A stretch of DNA of 64,000 nucleotides from Galeruca laticollis (Eukaryota; Arthropoda; Insecta; Coleoptera; Chrysomelidae): contig OY998185.1 in assembly GCA_963921935.1 (NCBI GenBank), forward strand, positions 63,689,717 through 63,753,716, read 5' to 3'. The translations under genes were made by a program, and so were the position numbers. Below the pieces are notes generated by a model that did no database searches, was not told where the DNA came from, and worked only from the letters and a program-made list of their open reading frames with translations. This document shows positions 36,777 through 49,999 of this stretch, piece after piece. Positions within the stretch are counted from its first letter, which is position 1; each line of letters opens with the position of its first letter.

Positions 36777-39232
36777 ATTTAAGACGAAATTTCATCTAAT
36801 CGAGCATGTTTCGAGCGGAAGATAGGCCAAAAATGCATTTTTGGATAATTGCGAATAATGCAATTTTTTCCATATTTCCATATTTTACATATTTGTCGAA
36901 AAATATTTTTTCTCTCAGAAAATACTGAAATTATGAGGAATGGGGTTCTATGATACGACAAATCGACTGGTGTTGTCCATTTTTGGATAAGATAATTGTT
37001 TCAAATATAAGGAGAGCATTTAAGTTAAAAGAAAACATGCATTCATATAAAAAATCGTACAAGCCAAAATAATGGAAATATTCATTCAATTTTTTGAGAA
37101 AGTATCGTCAAAGGTCTAATCTTTAATGAAAAATCAGGTGTGCACCACAATGATGCGATTCAGAAGTAGAGTGCGTATAACTTGGAGTATCCAATGAAGA
37201 GGGTAAAATCAAGTATCGATAGTTATTCAAAAAATTGATAGAGTTAGGGCATTAACAAAGTCATCCATCGATTTTGGATGAATTTTCATTTAATTGGAAA
37301 CGTTTCGAGAGGATGATAGGCCAAAAATATATTTTTGGAGAATTGCGAAAAATGCAATATTTTTCCAGCTACATATTTGACGAAAAATATTTTTCCTCTC
37401 AAAAAATACTGAAATTATGAGAATAGGGGTTCTATGATACGACAAATCGACTGGTGTTGTCCATTTTTGGATAAGATAATTGTCTCAAATATTAGGAGAG
37501 CATTTAAGTTAAAAGAAAACATGCCTTCGTATAAAAAATTGAACAGACCAAAATAATGGAAATATTCATTCAATTTTTTGAGAGAGTATCGTCAAAGGTC
37601 TTATCTTTGATAAAAAATCAGGAGTGCACTACAGTGATGCGATTCAGAAGTAGAGTGCGTCAAACTTGGAGTATCCAATGAAGAGGGTAAAATCAAGTAT
37701 CGATAGTTATTCAAAAATTGATAGAGTTCTGGCATTAACAAAGTCACCCATCGATTATAGATGTGGCTTTCTCTAATCGGACATGTTTCGAGAGGATGAT
37801 AGGCCAAAAATATATTTTAGGAGAATTGCGAAAAATGCGATATTTTCCTTACTATAGTCCAGCTACATATTTGACGAAAAATATTTTTCCTGTCAAAAAA
37901 TACTGAAATTATGAGAATAGGGGTTCTTTGATACGACAAATCGACTAACGTTGTCCATTTTTGGATGAGATAATTGTTTCAAATATAAGGAGAGCATTTA
38001 AGTTAAAAGAAAACATGCTATCATATAAAAAATCGTACAGGCCAAAATAATGGAAATATTCATTCACTTTTCTGAGAAAGTATCGTCAAAAGTCTGATCT
38101 TTGATAAAAAATCAGGAGTGCACTTCACTGATGCGATTCAGAAGTAGAGTGCGTCAATCTTGGAGTATCCAATGAAGAGGGTAAAATCAAGTATCGATAG
38201 TTATTCAAAAATTGATAGAGTTATGGCATTAACAAAGTCACCCATCGATTATAGATGTGGCTTTATTTAATCGGACATGTTTCGAGAGGATGATAGGCCA
38301 AAAATATATTTTCGGAGAATTGCGAAAAATGCAATATTTTCCTTACTATAGTCCAGCTACATATTTGACGAAAAATATTTTTTCTCTCGAAAAATACTGA
38401 AATTATGAGAATAGGGGTTCTTTGATACGACAAATCGACTGGTGTTGTCCATTTTTCGATGAGATAAATGGTTCAAATATTTGGAGAGCATTTAAGTTAA
38501 AAGAAAACATGCTATCATATAAAAAATCGTACAGGCCAAAATAATGGAAATATTCATTCACTTTTCTGAGAAAGTTTCGTCAAAAGTCTAATCTTTGATA
38601 AAAAATCAGGAGTGCACTTCACTGATGCGATTCAGAAGTAGAGTGCGTATAACTTGGAGTATCCAATGAAGAGGGTAAAATCAAGTATCGATAGTTATTC
38701 AAAAATTGATAGAGTTATGGCATTAACAAAGTCACCCATCGATTATAGATGTGGCTTTATCTAATCGGACATGTTTCGAGAGGATGATAGGCCAAAAATA
38801 TATTTTTGGAGAATTGCAAAAATGCAATATTTTCCTATATAGTCCAGCTACATATTTGACGAAAAATATTTTTCCTCTCAAAAAATACTGAAATTATGAG
38901 AATAGGGGTTCTTTGATACGACAAATCGAATGATGTGGTCCATTTTTCGATGACATAAATGGTTCTAATATTAGGAGAGCATTTAAGTTAAAAGAAAACA
39001 TGCTATCATATAAAAAATCGTACAGGCCAAAATAATGGAAATATTCATTCACTTTTCTGAGACAGTTTCGTCAAAAGTCTAATCTTTGATAAAAAATCAG
39101 GAGTGCACTTCACTGATGCGATTCAGAAGTAGAGTGCGTATAACTTGGAGTATCCAATGAAGAGGGTAAAATCAAGTATCGATAGTTATTCAAAAATTGA
39201 TAGAGTTAGGGCAATAACAAAGTCACCCATCG
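36777..39232 (-). repeat. Hybrid monomer and four class A monomers
   Basis: Units are 36777-37270 (hybrid), 37271-37753 (483 bp, contracted indel site atttttccagctac), 37754-38247, 38248-38741 and 38742-39232. Lengths and rare words mirror 11851-14312 on the opposite strand. Confidence 0.92.
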
Positions 39233-40314
39233 ATTTTAGATGGAGCTTCATCTAATCGGACATGTTTCGAGAGGATGATAGGCCAAAAATATATTTTTGG
39301 AGAATTGCGAAGAATGCAATATTTTCCTTACTATAGTCCAGCTACATATTTGAAGAAAAATATTTTTCCTCTCAAAAAATACTGAAATTATGAGAATAGG
39401 GGTTCTTTGATACGACAAATCGACTGGTGTTGTCAATTTTTCGATGAGATGAATGGTTCAAATATTAGGAGAGCATTTAAGTTGGAAGAAAACATGCCTT
39501 CATATAAAAAATCGAACAGACCAAAATAATGGATAATAATAAGTTCATTCGTATAATTTTTTAGTAAAGTACTGACCAAGGTTCAATCTATGATGGAAAG
39601 AATCAGGAGAGCACTAAAGCGATGCGATTTAGAAAGAGAGTGCGTCAAACTCATGTATGGATTGAAAAATAAATTCATTTTCGAAAATATCATTGAATTA
39701 TTATTTAAATTATGGCGGGAGCGCGATTTTTACTGATTAAATACGTTTTTGAAGTAGTAGACGTTAATCTACAGCTGTCTGAACACCAGAATATCATCGA
39801 GCAAACACCTATCAATCTTTTGACACCAATATCAAGCTGAGCAAACTGCTGAGAATTGAAAAAAAAATTAGTTTTCAAAAATATCATTGAAATATTTTTA
39901 AAATTATGGCGGGAGCGCGATTTTTACTGATTAAATACGTTTTTGGGGTAGTAGACGTTAATCTACAGCTCTCTGAATACTAGAATATTATCAAGCAAAC
40001 TTCTATAAATCTTTTGACACCAATATCAAACTGAACAAACAGCTGAGAATTGAAAAAAAAATTAGTTTTCAAAAATATCATTGAAATATATTTAAAATTA
40101 TGTGGCTCTTTGGTACGACAAATCGACTGGTGTTGTCCATTTGACGATGAGATGAATATTTCAAATTTTAGTAGAGGATGTGTGTGCACTACAACGATGC
40201 TATTAAGAAGTAGAGTTCTTCAAACTTAGAGTATGGAATGAAGAGGGGTGATATCAAATATCCATAATTACTGAAAAATGAATAGAGTTAGGACATTAAC
40301 AAAGTCACCCATCG
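39233..40314 (-). repeat. Class C long unit, two subrepeats (1082 bp)
   Basis: Anchors are at 40083, 39889 and 39695. It is the inverted counterpart of 7300-8381, and of the right part of 10854-11850 (both carry the variant tattatttaaattatgg). Confidence 0.91.
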
Positions 40315-41507
40315 ATTTGAGACGAAATTTCATCTAATCGAGCATGTTTCGAGCGGAAGATAGGCCAAAAATGTATTTTTGGATAATTGCGAAAAATGCG
40401 ATATTTTCCTTACTATATATAGTCAAGCTACATATTTGACGAAAAATATTTTTCCTCTCAAAAAGTACTGAAATCATGAGAATAGGGGTTCTTTGATACG
40501 ACAAATCGACTGGTGTTGTCAATTTTTCGATGGGATGAATGGTTCAAATATTAGGAGAGCATTTAAGTTAGAAGAAAACATGCCTTCATATAAAAAATCG
40601 AACAGACCAAAATAATGGATAATAATAAGTTCATTCGTATAATTTTTTAGTAAAGTACTGACCAAGGTTCAATCTATGATGGAAAGAATCAGGAGAGCAC
40701 TGAAGCGATGCGATTTAGAAAGAGAGTTCGTCAAACTCATGTATGGATTGAAAAATAAATTCATTTTCGAAAATATCATTGAATTTTTTTTTTAATTATG
40801 GCGGGAGCGCGATTTTTACTGATTAAATACGTTTTTGAGGTAGTAGACGTTAATCTACAGCTGTCTGAATACCAGAATATCATCGGGCAAACTCCTATCA
40901 ATCTTTTGACACCAATATCAAGTTAAGCAAACTGCTGAGAATTGAAAAAAAAATTAGTTTTCAAAAATATCATTGAAATATTTTTAAAATTATGGCGGGA
41001 GCGCGATTTTTACTGATTAAATACGTTTTTGGGGTAGTAGACGTTAATCTACAGCTGTCTAAATAGCACAATATCATCAATCAAACTCCTATCAATCTTT
41101 TGTCACCAATATCAAGCTGAACAAACAGCAGAGAATTGAAAAAAAAAATAGTTTTCGAAAATATCATTGAAATATATTTAAAACTATGTGGTTCTTTGGT
41201 ACGACAAATCGACTGGTGTTGGCCATTTGACGATGAGATGAATGTTTAAAATTTTAGCAGAGGATGTAAATTGATAGAAAAGATGCCCCCACATTAAAAA
41301 TCACACAGACCAAAATAATAAGATCATACGTTTAATTTTATAGTAAAGTACTGACTTATGAAGAAAAGAATTAGGAGTGCACTACAACGATATTATTAAG
41401 AAGTAGAGTGCTTCAAACTTAGAGTATGGAATGAACTGGGGTGATATCAAATATCCATAATTACTGAGAAATTAATAGAGTTAGGACATTATCAAAGACA
41501 CCCATCG
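40315..41507 (-). repeat. Class C long unit, two subrepeats, extended (1193 bp)
   Basis: Anchors are at 41169, 40975 and 40781. It is the inverted counterpart of 6108-7299, sharing ggccatttgacg and the cgggcaaactcc variant. Confidence 0.9.
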
Positions 41508-44500
41508 ATTAAGGACGGAATTTTATCTAATCTAGCATGTCTCGAGCGGAAGATAGGCCAAAAATGTATTTTTGGAGAATTGCGAATAATGCAATATTTT
41601 CCATACGTTCAGGTACATATTTGTCGAAAAATATTTTTTCTCTCAGAAAATACTGAAATTATGAGGAATGGGGTTCTATGATACGACAAATCGACTGGTG
41701 TTGTCCATTTTTGGATAAGATAATTGTTTCAGATATAAGGAGAGCATTTAGGTTAAGAGAAAACATGCATTCATATAAAAAATCGTACAGGCCAAAATAA
41801 TGGAAATATTCATTCAATTTTTTGGGAAAGTATCGTCAAAGGTCTAATCTTTAATAAAAAATCAGGTGTGCACCACAATGATGCGATTCAGAAGTAGAGT
41901 GCGTATAACTTGGAGTATCCAATGAAGAGGGTAAAATCAAGTATCGATAGTTATTCAAAAAATTGATAGAGTTAGGGCATTAACAAAGTCATCCATCGAT
42001 TTTAGATGAATTTTCATCTAATTGGACATGTTTCGAGAGGATGATAGGCCAAAAATATATTTTTGGAGTATTGCGAAAAATGCAATATTTTCCTTACTAT
42101 ATAGTCCAGCTACATATTTGACGAAAAATATTTTTCCTCTCAAAAAATACTGAAATTATGACAATAGGGGTTCTTTGATACGACAAATCGACTGATGTTG
42201 TCCATTTTTGGATAAGATAATTGTTTCAAATATAAGGAGAGCATTTAAGTTAAAAGAAAACATGCTATCATATAAAAAATCGTACAGGCCAAAATAATGG
42301 AAATATTCATTCACTTTTCTGAGAAAGTATCGTCAAAAGTCTGATCTTTGATAAAAAATCAGAAGTGCACTTCACTAATGCGATTCAGAAGTAGAGTGCG
42401 TCAATCTTGGAGTATCCAATGAAGAGGGTAAAATCAAGTATCGATAGTTATTCAAAAATTGATAGAGTTATGGCATTAACAAAGTCACCACCCAACGATT
42501 ATAGATGTGGCTCTATCTAATCGGACATCTTTCGAGAGGATGATAGGCCAAAAATATATTTTTGGAGAATTGCGAAAAATGCGATATTTTACTTACTATA
42601 GTCCAGCTACATATTTGACGAAAAATATTTTTCCTCTCAAAAAATACTGAAATTATGAGAATAGGGGTTCTATGATACGACAAATCGACTGCTGTTGTCC
42701 ATTTTTGGATAAGATAATTGTTTCAAATATTAGGAGAGCATTTAAGTTAAAAGAAAACATGCCTTCGTATAAAAAATTGAACAGACCAAAATAATGGAAA
42801 TATTCATTCAATTTTTTGAGAGAGTATCGTCAAAGGTCTTATCTTTGATGAAAAATCAGGAGTTCACTACAATGATGCGATTCAGAAGTAGAGTGCGTCA
42901 ATTTTGGAGTATCCAATGAAGAGGGTAAAATCAAGTATCGATAGTTATTCAAAAATTGATAGAGTTATGGCATTAACAAAGTCACCCATCGATTTTAGAT
43001 GAAGCTTCATCCAATCGGACATGTTTCGAGATTACGATAGGTCAAAAATTTATTTTTGGAGAATTGCGAAAAATGCAATATTTTCCTTACTATAGTCCAG
43101 CTACATATTTGACGAAAAATATTTTTCCTGTCAAAAAATACTCAAATTATGAGAATAGGGGTTCTTTGATACGACAAATCGACTGGTGTTGTCCATTTTT
43201 GAAGGAGATAATTTTTTCAAATATAAGGAGAGCATTTAAGTTAAAAGAAAACATGCATTCATATAAAAAATCGTACAGGCCAAAATAATGGAAATATTCA
43301 TTCAATTTTTTGAGAAAGTATCGTCAAAGGTCTAATCTTTAATTAAAAATCAGGTGTGCACCACAATGATGCGATTCAGAACTAGAGTTCGTATAACTTG
43401 GAGTATCCAATGAAGAGGGTAAAATCAAGTATCGATAGTTATTCAAAAAATTGATAGAGTTAGGGCATTAACAAAGTCATCCATCGATTTTAGATGAATT
43501 TTCATCTAATCGAGCATGTTTCGAGCGGAAGATAGGCCAAAAATGCATTTTTGGATAATTGCGAATAATGCAATATTTTCCATACTATAGTTCAGGTACA
43601 TATTTGTCGAAAAATATTTTTTCTCTCAGAAAATACTGAAATTATGAGGAATGGGGTTCTATGATACGACAAATCGACTGGTGTTGTCCATTTTTGGATA
43701 AGATAATTGTTTCAAATATAAGGAGAGCATTTAAGTTAAAAGAAAACATGCATTCATATAAAAAATCGTACAGGCCAAAATAATGGAAATATTCATTCAC
43801 TTTTCTGAGAAAGTATCGTCAAAAGTCTGATCTTTGATAAAAAATCAGGAGTGCACTTCATTGATGCGATTCAGAAGTAGAGTGCGTCAATCTTGGAGTA
43901 TCCAATGAAGAGGGAAAAATCAAGTATCGATAGTTATTCAAAAATTGATAGAGTTAGGGCATTAACAAAGTCATCCACCGATTTTAGATGAATTTTCATC
44001 TAATTGGACATGTTTCGAGAGGATGATAGGCCAAAAATATATTTTTGGAGAATTGCGAAAAATGCAATATTTTCCTTACTATAGTCCAGCTACATATTTG
44101 ACGAAAAATATTTTTCCTCTCAAAAAATACTGAAATTATGAGAATAGGGGTTCTTTGATACGACAAATCGACTGATGTTGTCCATTTTTGGATGAGATAA
44201 TTGTTTCAAATATAAGGAGAGCATTTAAGTTAAAAGAAAACATGCTATCATTTAAAAAATCGTACAGGCCAAAATAATGGAAATATTCATTCACTTTTCT
44301 GAGAAAGTAACGTCAAAAGTCTGATCTTTGATAAAAAATCAGGAGTGCACTTCACTGATGCGATTCAGAAGTAGAGTGCGTCAATCTTGGAGTATCCAAT
44401 GAAGAGGGTAAAATCAAGTATCGATAGTTATTCAAAAATTGATAGTGTTATGGCATTAACAAAGTCACCCATCGATTATAGATGTGGCTTTATCTAATCG

Positions 44501-45462
44501 GACATGTTTCGAGAGGATGATAGGCCAAAAATATATTTTTGGAGAATTGCGAAAAATGCAATATTTTCCTTACTATAGTCCAGCTACATATTTGACGAAA
44601 AATATTCTTCCTCTCAAAAAATACTGAAATTATGAGAATAGGGGTTTTTCGATACGACAAATCGGCTGACGTTGTCCATTTTTGGATGAGATCATTGTTT
44701 CAAATATAAGGAGAGCATTTAAGTTAGAAGAAAACATGCTATCATATAAAAAATCGTACAGGCCAAAATAATGGAAATATGCATTCACTTTTCTGAGAAA
44801 GTATCGTCAAAAGTCTGATCTTTGATAAAAAATCAGGAGTGCACTTCACTGATGCGATTCAGAAGTAGAGTGCGTATAACTTGGAGTATCCAATGAAGAG
44901 GGTAAAATCAAGTATCGATAGTTATTCAAAAATTGATAGAGTTAGGGCAATAACAAAGTCACCCATCAATTTTAGATGGAGCTTCATCTAATCGGACATG
45001 TTTCGAGAGGATGATAGGCCAAAAATATATTTTTGGAGAATTGCGAAAAATGCAATATTTTCCTTACTATAGTCCAGCTACATATTTGACGAAAAATATT
45101 TTTCCTCTCGAAAAATATTGAAATTATGAAAATAGGGGTTCTTTGAAACGACAAATCGACTGGTGTTGTCCATTTTTCGATGAGATAAATGGTTCAAATA
45201 TTTGGAGAGCATTTAAGTTAAAAGAAAACATGCTATCATATAAAAAATCGTACAGGCCAAAATAATGGAAATATTCATTCACTTTTCTGAGAAAGTTCCG
45301 TCAAAAGTCTAATCTTTGATAAAAAATCAGGAGTGCACTTCACTGATGCGATTCAGAAGTAGAGTGCGTATAACTTGGAGTATCCAATGAAGAGGGTAAA
45401 ATCAAGTATCGATAGTTATTCAAAAATTGATAGAGTTAGGGCAATAACAAAGTCACCCATCG
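41508..45462 (-). repeat. Run of hybrid and class A monomers
   Basis: Units are 41508-41998 (hybrid), 41999-42497, 42498-42991, 42992-43486, 43487-43980 (hybrid), 43981-44474, 44475-44968 and 44969-45462. The boundary at about 42487 has a 3-bp gain (caccacccaacg). The boundary at 44968 has lost the cgat word (catcaat). Confidence 0.91.
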
Positions 45463-46337
45463 ATTTTAGATGGAGCTTCATCTAATCGGACATGTTTCGA
45501 GAGGATGATAGGCCAAAAATATATTTTTGGAGAATTGCGAAGAATGCAATATAGTCCAGCTACATATTTGAAGAAAAATATTTTTCCTCAAAAAATACTG
45601 AAATTATGAGAATAGGGGTTCTTTGATACGACAAATCGACTGGTGTTGTCAATTTTTCGATAAGATGAATGGTTCAAATATTAGGAGAGCATTTAAGTTG
45701 GAAGAAAACATGCCTTCATATAAAAAATCGAACAGACCAAAATAATGGATAATAATAAGTTCATTCGTATAATTTTTTAGTAAAGTACTGACCAAGGTTC
45801 AATCTATGATGGAAAGAATCAGGAGAGCACTAAAGCGATGCGATTTAGAAAGAGAGTGCGTCAAACTCATGTATGGATTGAAAAATAAATTCATTTTCGA
45901 AAATATCATTGAATTATTTTTTAAATTATGGCGGGAGCGCGATTTTTACTGATTAAATACGTTTTTGAAGTAGTAGACGTTAATCTACAGCTCTCTGAAT
46001 ACTAGAATATTATCAAGCAAACTTCTATAAATCTTTTGACACCAATATCAAACTGAGCAAACAGCTGAGAATTGAAAAAAAAAATTAGTTTTCAAAAATA
46101 TCATTGAAATATATTTAAAATTATGTGGCTCTTTGGTACGACAAATCGACTGGTGTTGTCCATTTGACGATGAGATGAATGTTTCAAATTTTAGTAGAGG
46201 ATGTGTGTGCACTACAACGATGCTATTAAGAAGTAGAGTTCTTCAAACTTAGAGTATGGAATGAAGAGGGGTGATATCAAATATCCATAATTACTGAAAA
46301 ATGAATAGAGTTAGGACATTAACAAAGTCACCCATCG
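45463..46337 (-). repeat. Class C long unit, one subrepeat (875 bp)
   Basis: Anchors at 46106 and 45911 are 195 bp apart (one extra A in an A-run). It carries the same 12-bp loss at the indel site (45548) as 23602-24477, plus loss of tc in cctcaaaaaatac. Confidence 0.9.
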
Positions 46338-47831
46338 ATTTGAGACGAAATTTCATCTAATCGAGCATGTTTCGAGCGGAAGTTAGGCCAAAAATGTATT
46401 TTTGGATAATTGCGAAGAATGCAATATTTTCCTTACTATAGTCCAGCTACATATTTGAAGAAAAATATTTTTCCTCTCAAAATATACTGAAATTATGAGA
46501 ATAGGGGTTCTTTGATACGACAAATCGACTGGTGTTGTCAATTTTTCGATGAGATGAATGGTTCAAATATTAGGAGAGCATTTAAGTTAGAAGAAAACAT
46601 GCCTTCATATAAAAAATCGAACAGACCAAAATAATGGATAATAATAAGTTCATTCGTGTAATTTTTTAGTAAAGTACTGACAAAGGTTCAATCTATGATG
46701 GGAGGAATCAGGAGAGCACTTAAACGATGCGATTTAGAAGTAGAGTGCTTCAAACTTAGAGTATGGAATGAAGAGGGGTGATATCAAATATCCATAATTA
46801 CTGAGAAATTAATAGAGTTAGGACATTAACAAAGTCACCCATCGATTTAAGACGAAATTTCATCTAATCGAGCATGTTTCGAGCGGAAGATAGGCCAAAA
46901 ATGCATTTTTGGATAATTGCGAATAATGCAATTTTTTCCATATTTCCATATTTTACATATTTGTCGAAAAATATTTTTTCTCTCAGAAAATACTGAAATT
47001 ATGAGGAATGGGGTTCTATGATACGACAAATCGACTGGTGTTGTCCATTTTTGGATAAGAAAATTGTCTCAAATATTAGGAGAGCATTTAAGTTAAAAGA
47101 AAACATGCCTTCGTATAAAAAATTGAACAGACCAAAATAATGGAAATATTCATTCAATTTTTTGAGAGAGTATCGTCAAAAGTCTGATCTTTGATAAAAA
47201 ATCAGGAGTGCACTTCACTGATGCGATTCAGAAGTAGAGTGCGTCAATCTTGGAGTATCCAATGAAGAGGGTAAAATCAAGTATCGATAGTTATTCAAAA
47301 ATTGATAGAGTTATGGCATTAACAAAGTCACCCATCGATTATAGATGTGGCTTTATTTAATCGGACATGTTTCGAGAGGATGATAGGCCAAAAATATATT
47401 TTCGGAGAATTGCGAAAAATGCAATATTTTCCTTACTATAGTCCAGCTACATATTTGACGAAAAATATTTTTCCTCTCGAAAAATACTGAAATTATGAGA
47501 ATAGGGGTTCTTTGATACGACAAATCGACTGATGTTGTCCATTTTTCGATGAGATAAATGGTTCAAATATTTGGAGAGCATTTAAGTTAAAAGAAAACAT
47601 GCTATCATATAAAAAATCGTACAGGCCAAAATAATGGAAATATTCATTCACTTTCCTGAGAAAGTTTCGTCAAAAGTCTAATCTTTGATAAAAAATCAGG
47701 AGTGCACTTCACTGATGCGATTCAGAAGTAGAGTGCGTATAACTTGGAGTATCCAATGAAGAGGGTAAAATCAAGTATCGATAGTTATTCAAAAATTGAT
47801 AGAGTTAGGGCAATAACAAAGTCACCCATCG
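46338..47831 (-). repeat. B/C hybrid, A-to-B hybrid and class A monomer
   Basis: Units are 46338-46844 (507 bp), 46845-47337 and 47338-47831. The first is chimeric near 46415, where attgcg is followed by aagaatgcaatattttcc and gtcc instead of the usual class C word. Two monomers present at 25.5-26.5 kb are missing here. Confidence 0.88.
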
Positions 47832-48913
47832 ATTTAAGATGGAGCTTCATCTAATCGGACATGTTTCGAGAGGATGATAGGCCAAAAATATATTTTTGGA
47901 GAATTGCGAAGAATGCAATATTTCCCTTACTATAGTCCAGCTACATATTTGAAGAAAAATATTTTTCCTCTCAAAAAATACTGAAATTATGAGAATAGGG
48001 GTTCTTTGATACGACAAATCGACTGGTGTTGTCAATTTTTCGATGAGATGAATGGTTCAAATATTAGGAGAGCCTTTAAGTTGGAAGAAAACATGCCTTC
48101 ATATAAAAAATCGAACAGACCAAAATAATGGATAATAATAAGTTCATTCGTATAATTTTTTAGTAAAGTACTGACCAAGGTTCAATCTATGATGGAAAGA
48201 ATCAGGAGAGCACTAAAGCGATGCGATTTAGAGAGAGAGTGCGTCAAACTCATGTATGGATTGAAAAATAAATTCATTTTCGAAAATATCATTGAATTAT
48301 TTTTTAAATTAAGGCGGGAGCGCGATTTCTACTGATTAAATACGTTTTTGAGGTAGTAGACGTTAATCTACAGCTGTCTGAACACCAGAATATCATCGAG
48401 CAAACTCCTATCAATCTTTTGACACCAATATCAAGCTGAGCAAACTGCTGAGGATTGAAAAAAAAATTAGTTTTCGAAAATATCATTGAAATATTTTTAA
48501 ATTTAAGGCGGGAGCGCGATTTTTACTGATTAAATACGTTTTTGAGGTAGTAGACGTTAATCTACCGCTGTCTAAAAAGCACAATATCATCAAGCAAACT
48601 CCTATCAATCTATTGTCACCAATATCAAGCTGAACAAACAGCAGAGAATTGAAAAATAAATTAGTTTTCAAAAATATCATTGAAATATATTTAAAATTAT
48701 GTGGCTCTTTGGTACGACAAAACGACTGGTGTTGTCCATTTGACGATGAGATGAATGTTTCAAATTTTAGTAGAGGATGTGTGTGCACTACAACGATGCT
48801 ATTAAGAAGTAGAGTTCTTCAAACTTAGAGTATGGAATGAAGAGGGGTGATATCAAATATCCATAATTACTGAAAAATGAATAGAGTTAGGACATTAACG
48901 AAGTCACCCATCG
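47832..48913 (-). repeat. Class C long unit, two subrepeats (1082 bp)
   Basis: Anchors are at 48682, 48488 and 48294. The rare words gagcctttaag, attaaggcggg and gatttctactg also occur 1086 bp further on. Confidence 0.91.
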
Positions 48914-49999
48914 ATTTGAGACGAAATTTCATCTAATCGAGCATGTTTCGAGCGGAAGATAGGCCAAAAATGTATTTTTGGATAATTGCGAAAAATGCGA
49001 TATTTTCCTTACTATATATAGTCAAGCTACATATTTGACGAAAAATATTTTTCCTCTCAAAAAATACTGAAATCATGAGAATAGGGGTTCTTTGATACGA
49101 CAAATCGACTGGTGTTGTCAATTTTTCGATGAGATGAATGGTTCAAATATTAGGAGAGCCTTTAAGTTGGAAGAAAACATGCCTTCATATAAAAAATCGA
49201 ACAGACCAAAATAATGGATAATAATAAGTTCATTCGTATAATTTTTTAGTAAAGTACTGACCAAGGTTCAATCTATGATGGAAAGAATCAGGAGAGCACT
49301 AAAGCGATGCGATTTAGAGAGAGAGTGCGTCAAACTCATGTATGGATTGAAAAATAAATTCATTTTCGAAAATATCATTGAATTATTTTTTAAATTAAGG
49401 CGGGAGCGCGATTTCTACTGATTAAATACGTTTTTGAGGTAGTAGACGTTAATCTACAGCTGTCTGAATAGCAGAATATCATCGAGCAAACTCCTATCAA
49501 TCTTTTGACACCAATATTAAGCTAAGCAAACTGCTTAGAATTGAAAAAAAAATTAGTTTTCAAAAATATCATTGAAATATTTTTAAATTTAAGGCGGGAG
49601 CGCGATTTTTACTGATTAAATACGTTTTTGAGGTAGTAGACGTTAATCTACCGCTGTCTAAAAAGCACAATATCATCAAGCAAACTCCTATCAATCTATT
49701 GTCACCAATATCAAGCTGAACAAACAGCAGAGAATTGAAAAATAAATTAGTTTTCAAAAATATCATTGAAATATATTTAAAATTATGTGGCTCTTTGGTA
49801 CGACAAAACGACTGGTGTTGTCCATTTGACGATGAGATGAATGTTTCAAATTTCAGTAGAGGATGTTTGTGCACTACAACGATGCTATTAAGAAGTAGAG
49901 TGCTTCAAACTTAGAGTATGGAATGAACTGGGGTGATATCAAATATCCATAATTACTGAGAAGTTAATAGAGTTAGGACATTAACAAAGTCACCCATCG
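48914..49999 (-). repeat. Class C long unit, two subrepeats (1086 bp)
   Basis: Anchors are at 49768, 49574 and 49380. It is a recent tandem relative of the previous unit in its left part, while its right part matches 16.5-17.0 kb, including the rare tttcagtagagg. Confidence 0.9.

Larger units (their letters stand above)
36100..43100 (-). repeat. Inverted relative of the left arm
   Basis: Reading backwards, unit lengths 491, 1193, 1082, 491, 494, 494, 483, 494 and 497 mirror the left-arm series from 5613 and again from 10854. Private words are shared across the strands: gacctatcgtaatctcg, cgagacatg, tttgacagg, acgttagtcg and ggactatatagg. Confidence 0.85.
43500..49000 (-). repeat. Long-range duplicated segment, partial copy 2
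   Basis: Unit starts follow 21.6-25.5 kb at +21863 to +21856 bp, then 26-28 kb at about +20867 bp after the loss of two monomers. Private variants shared include the attcttcctctc word and the 12-bp loss in the class C unit. Confidence 0.8.
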
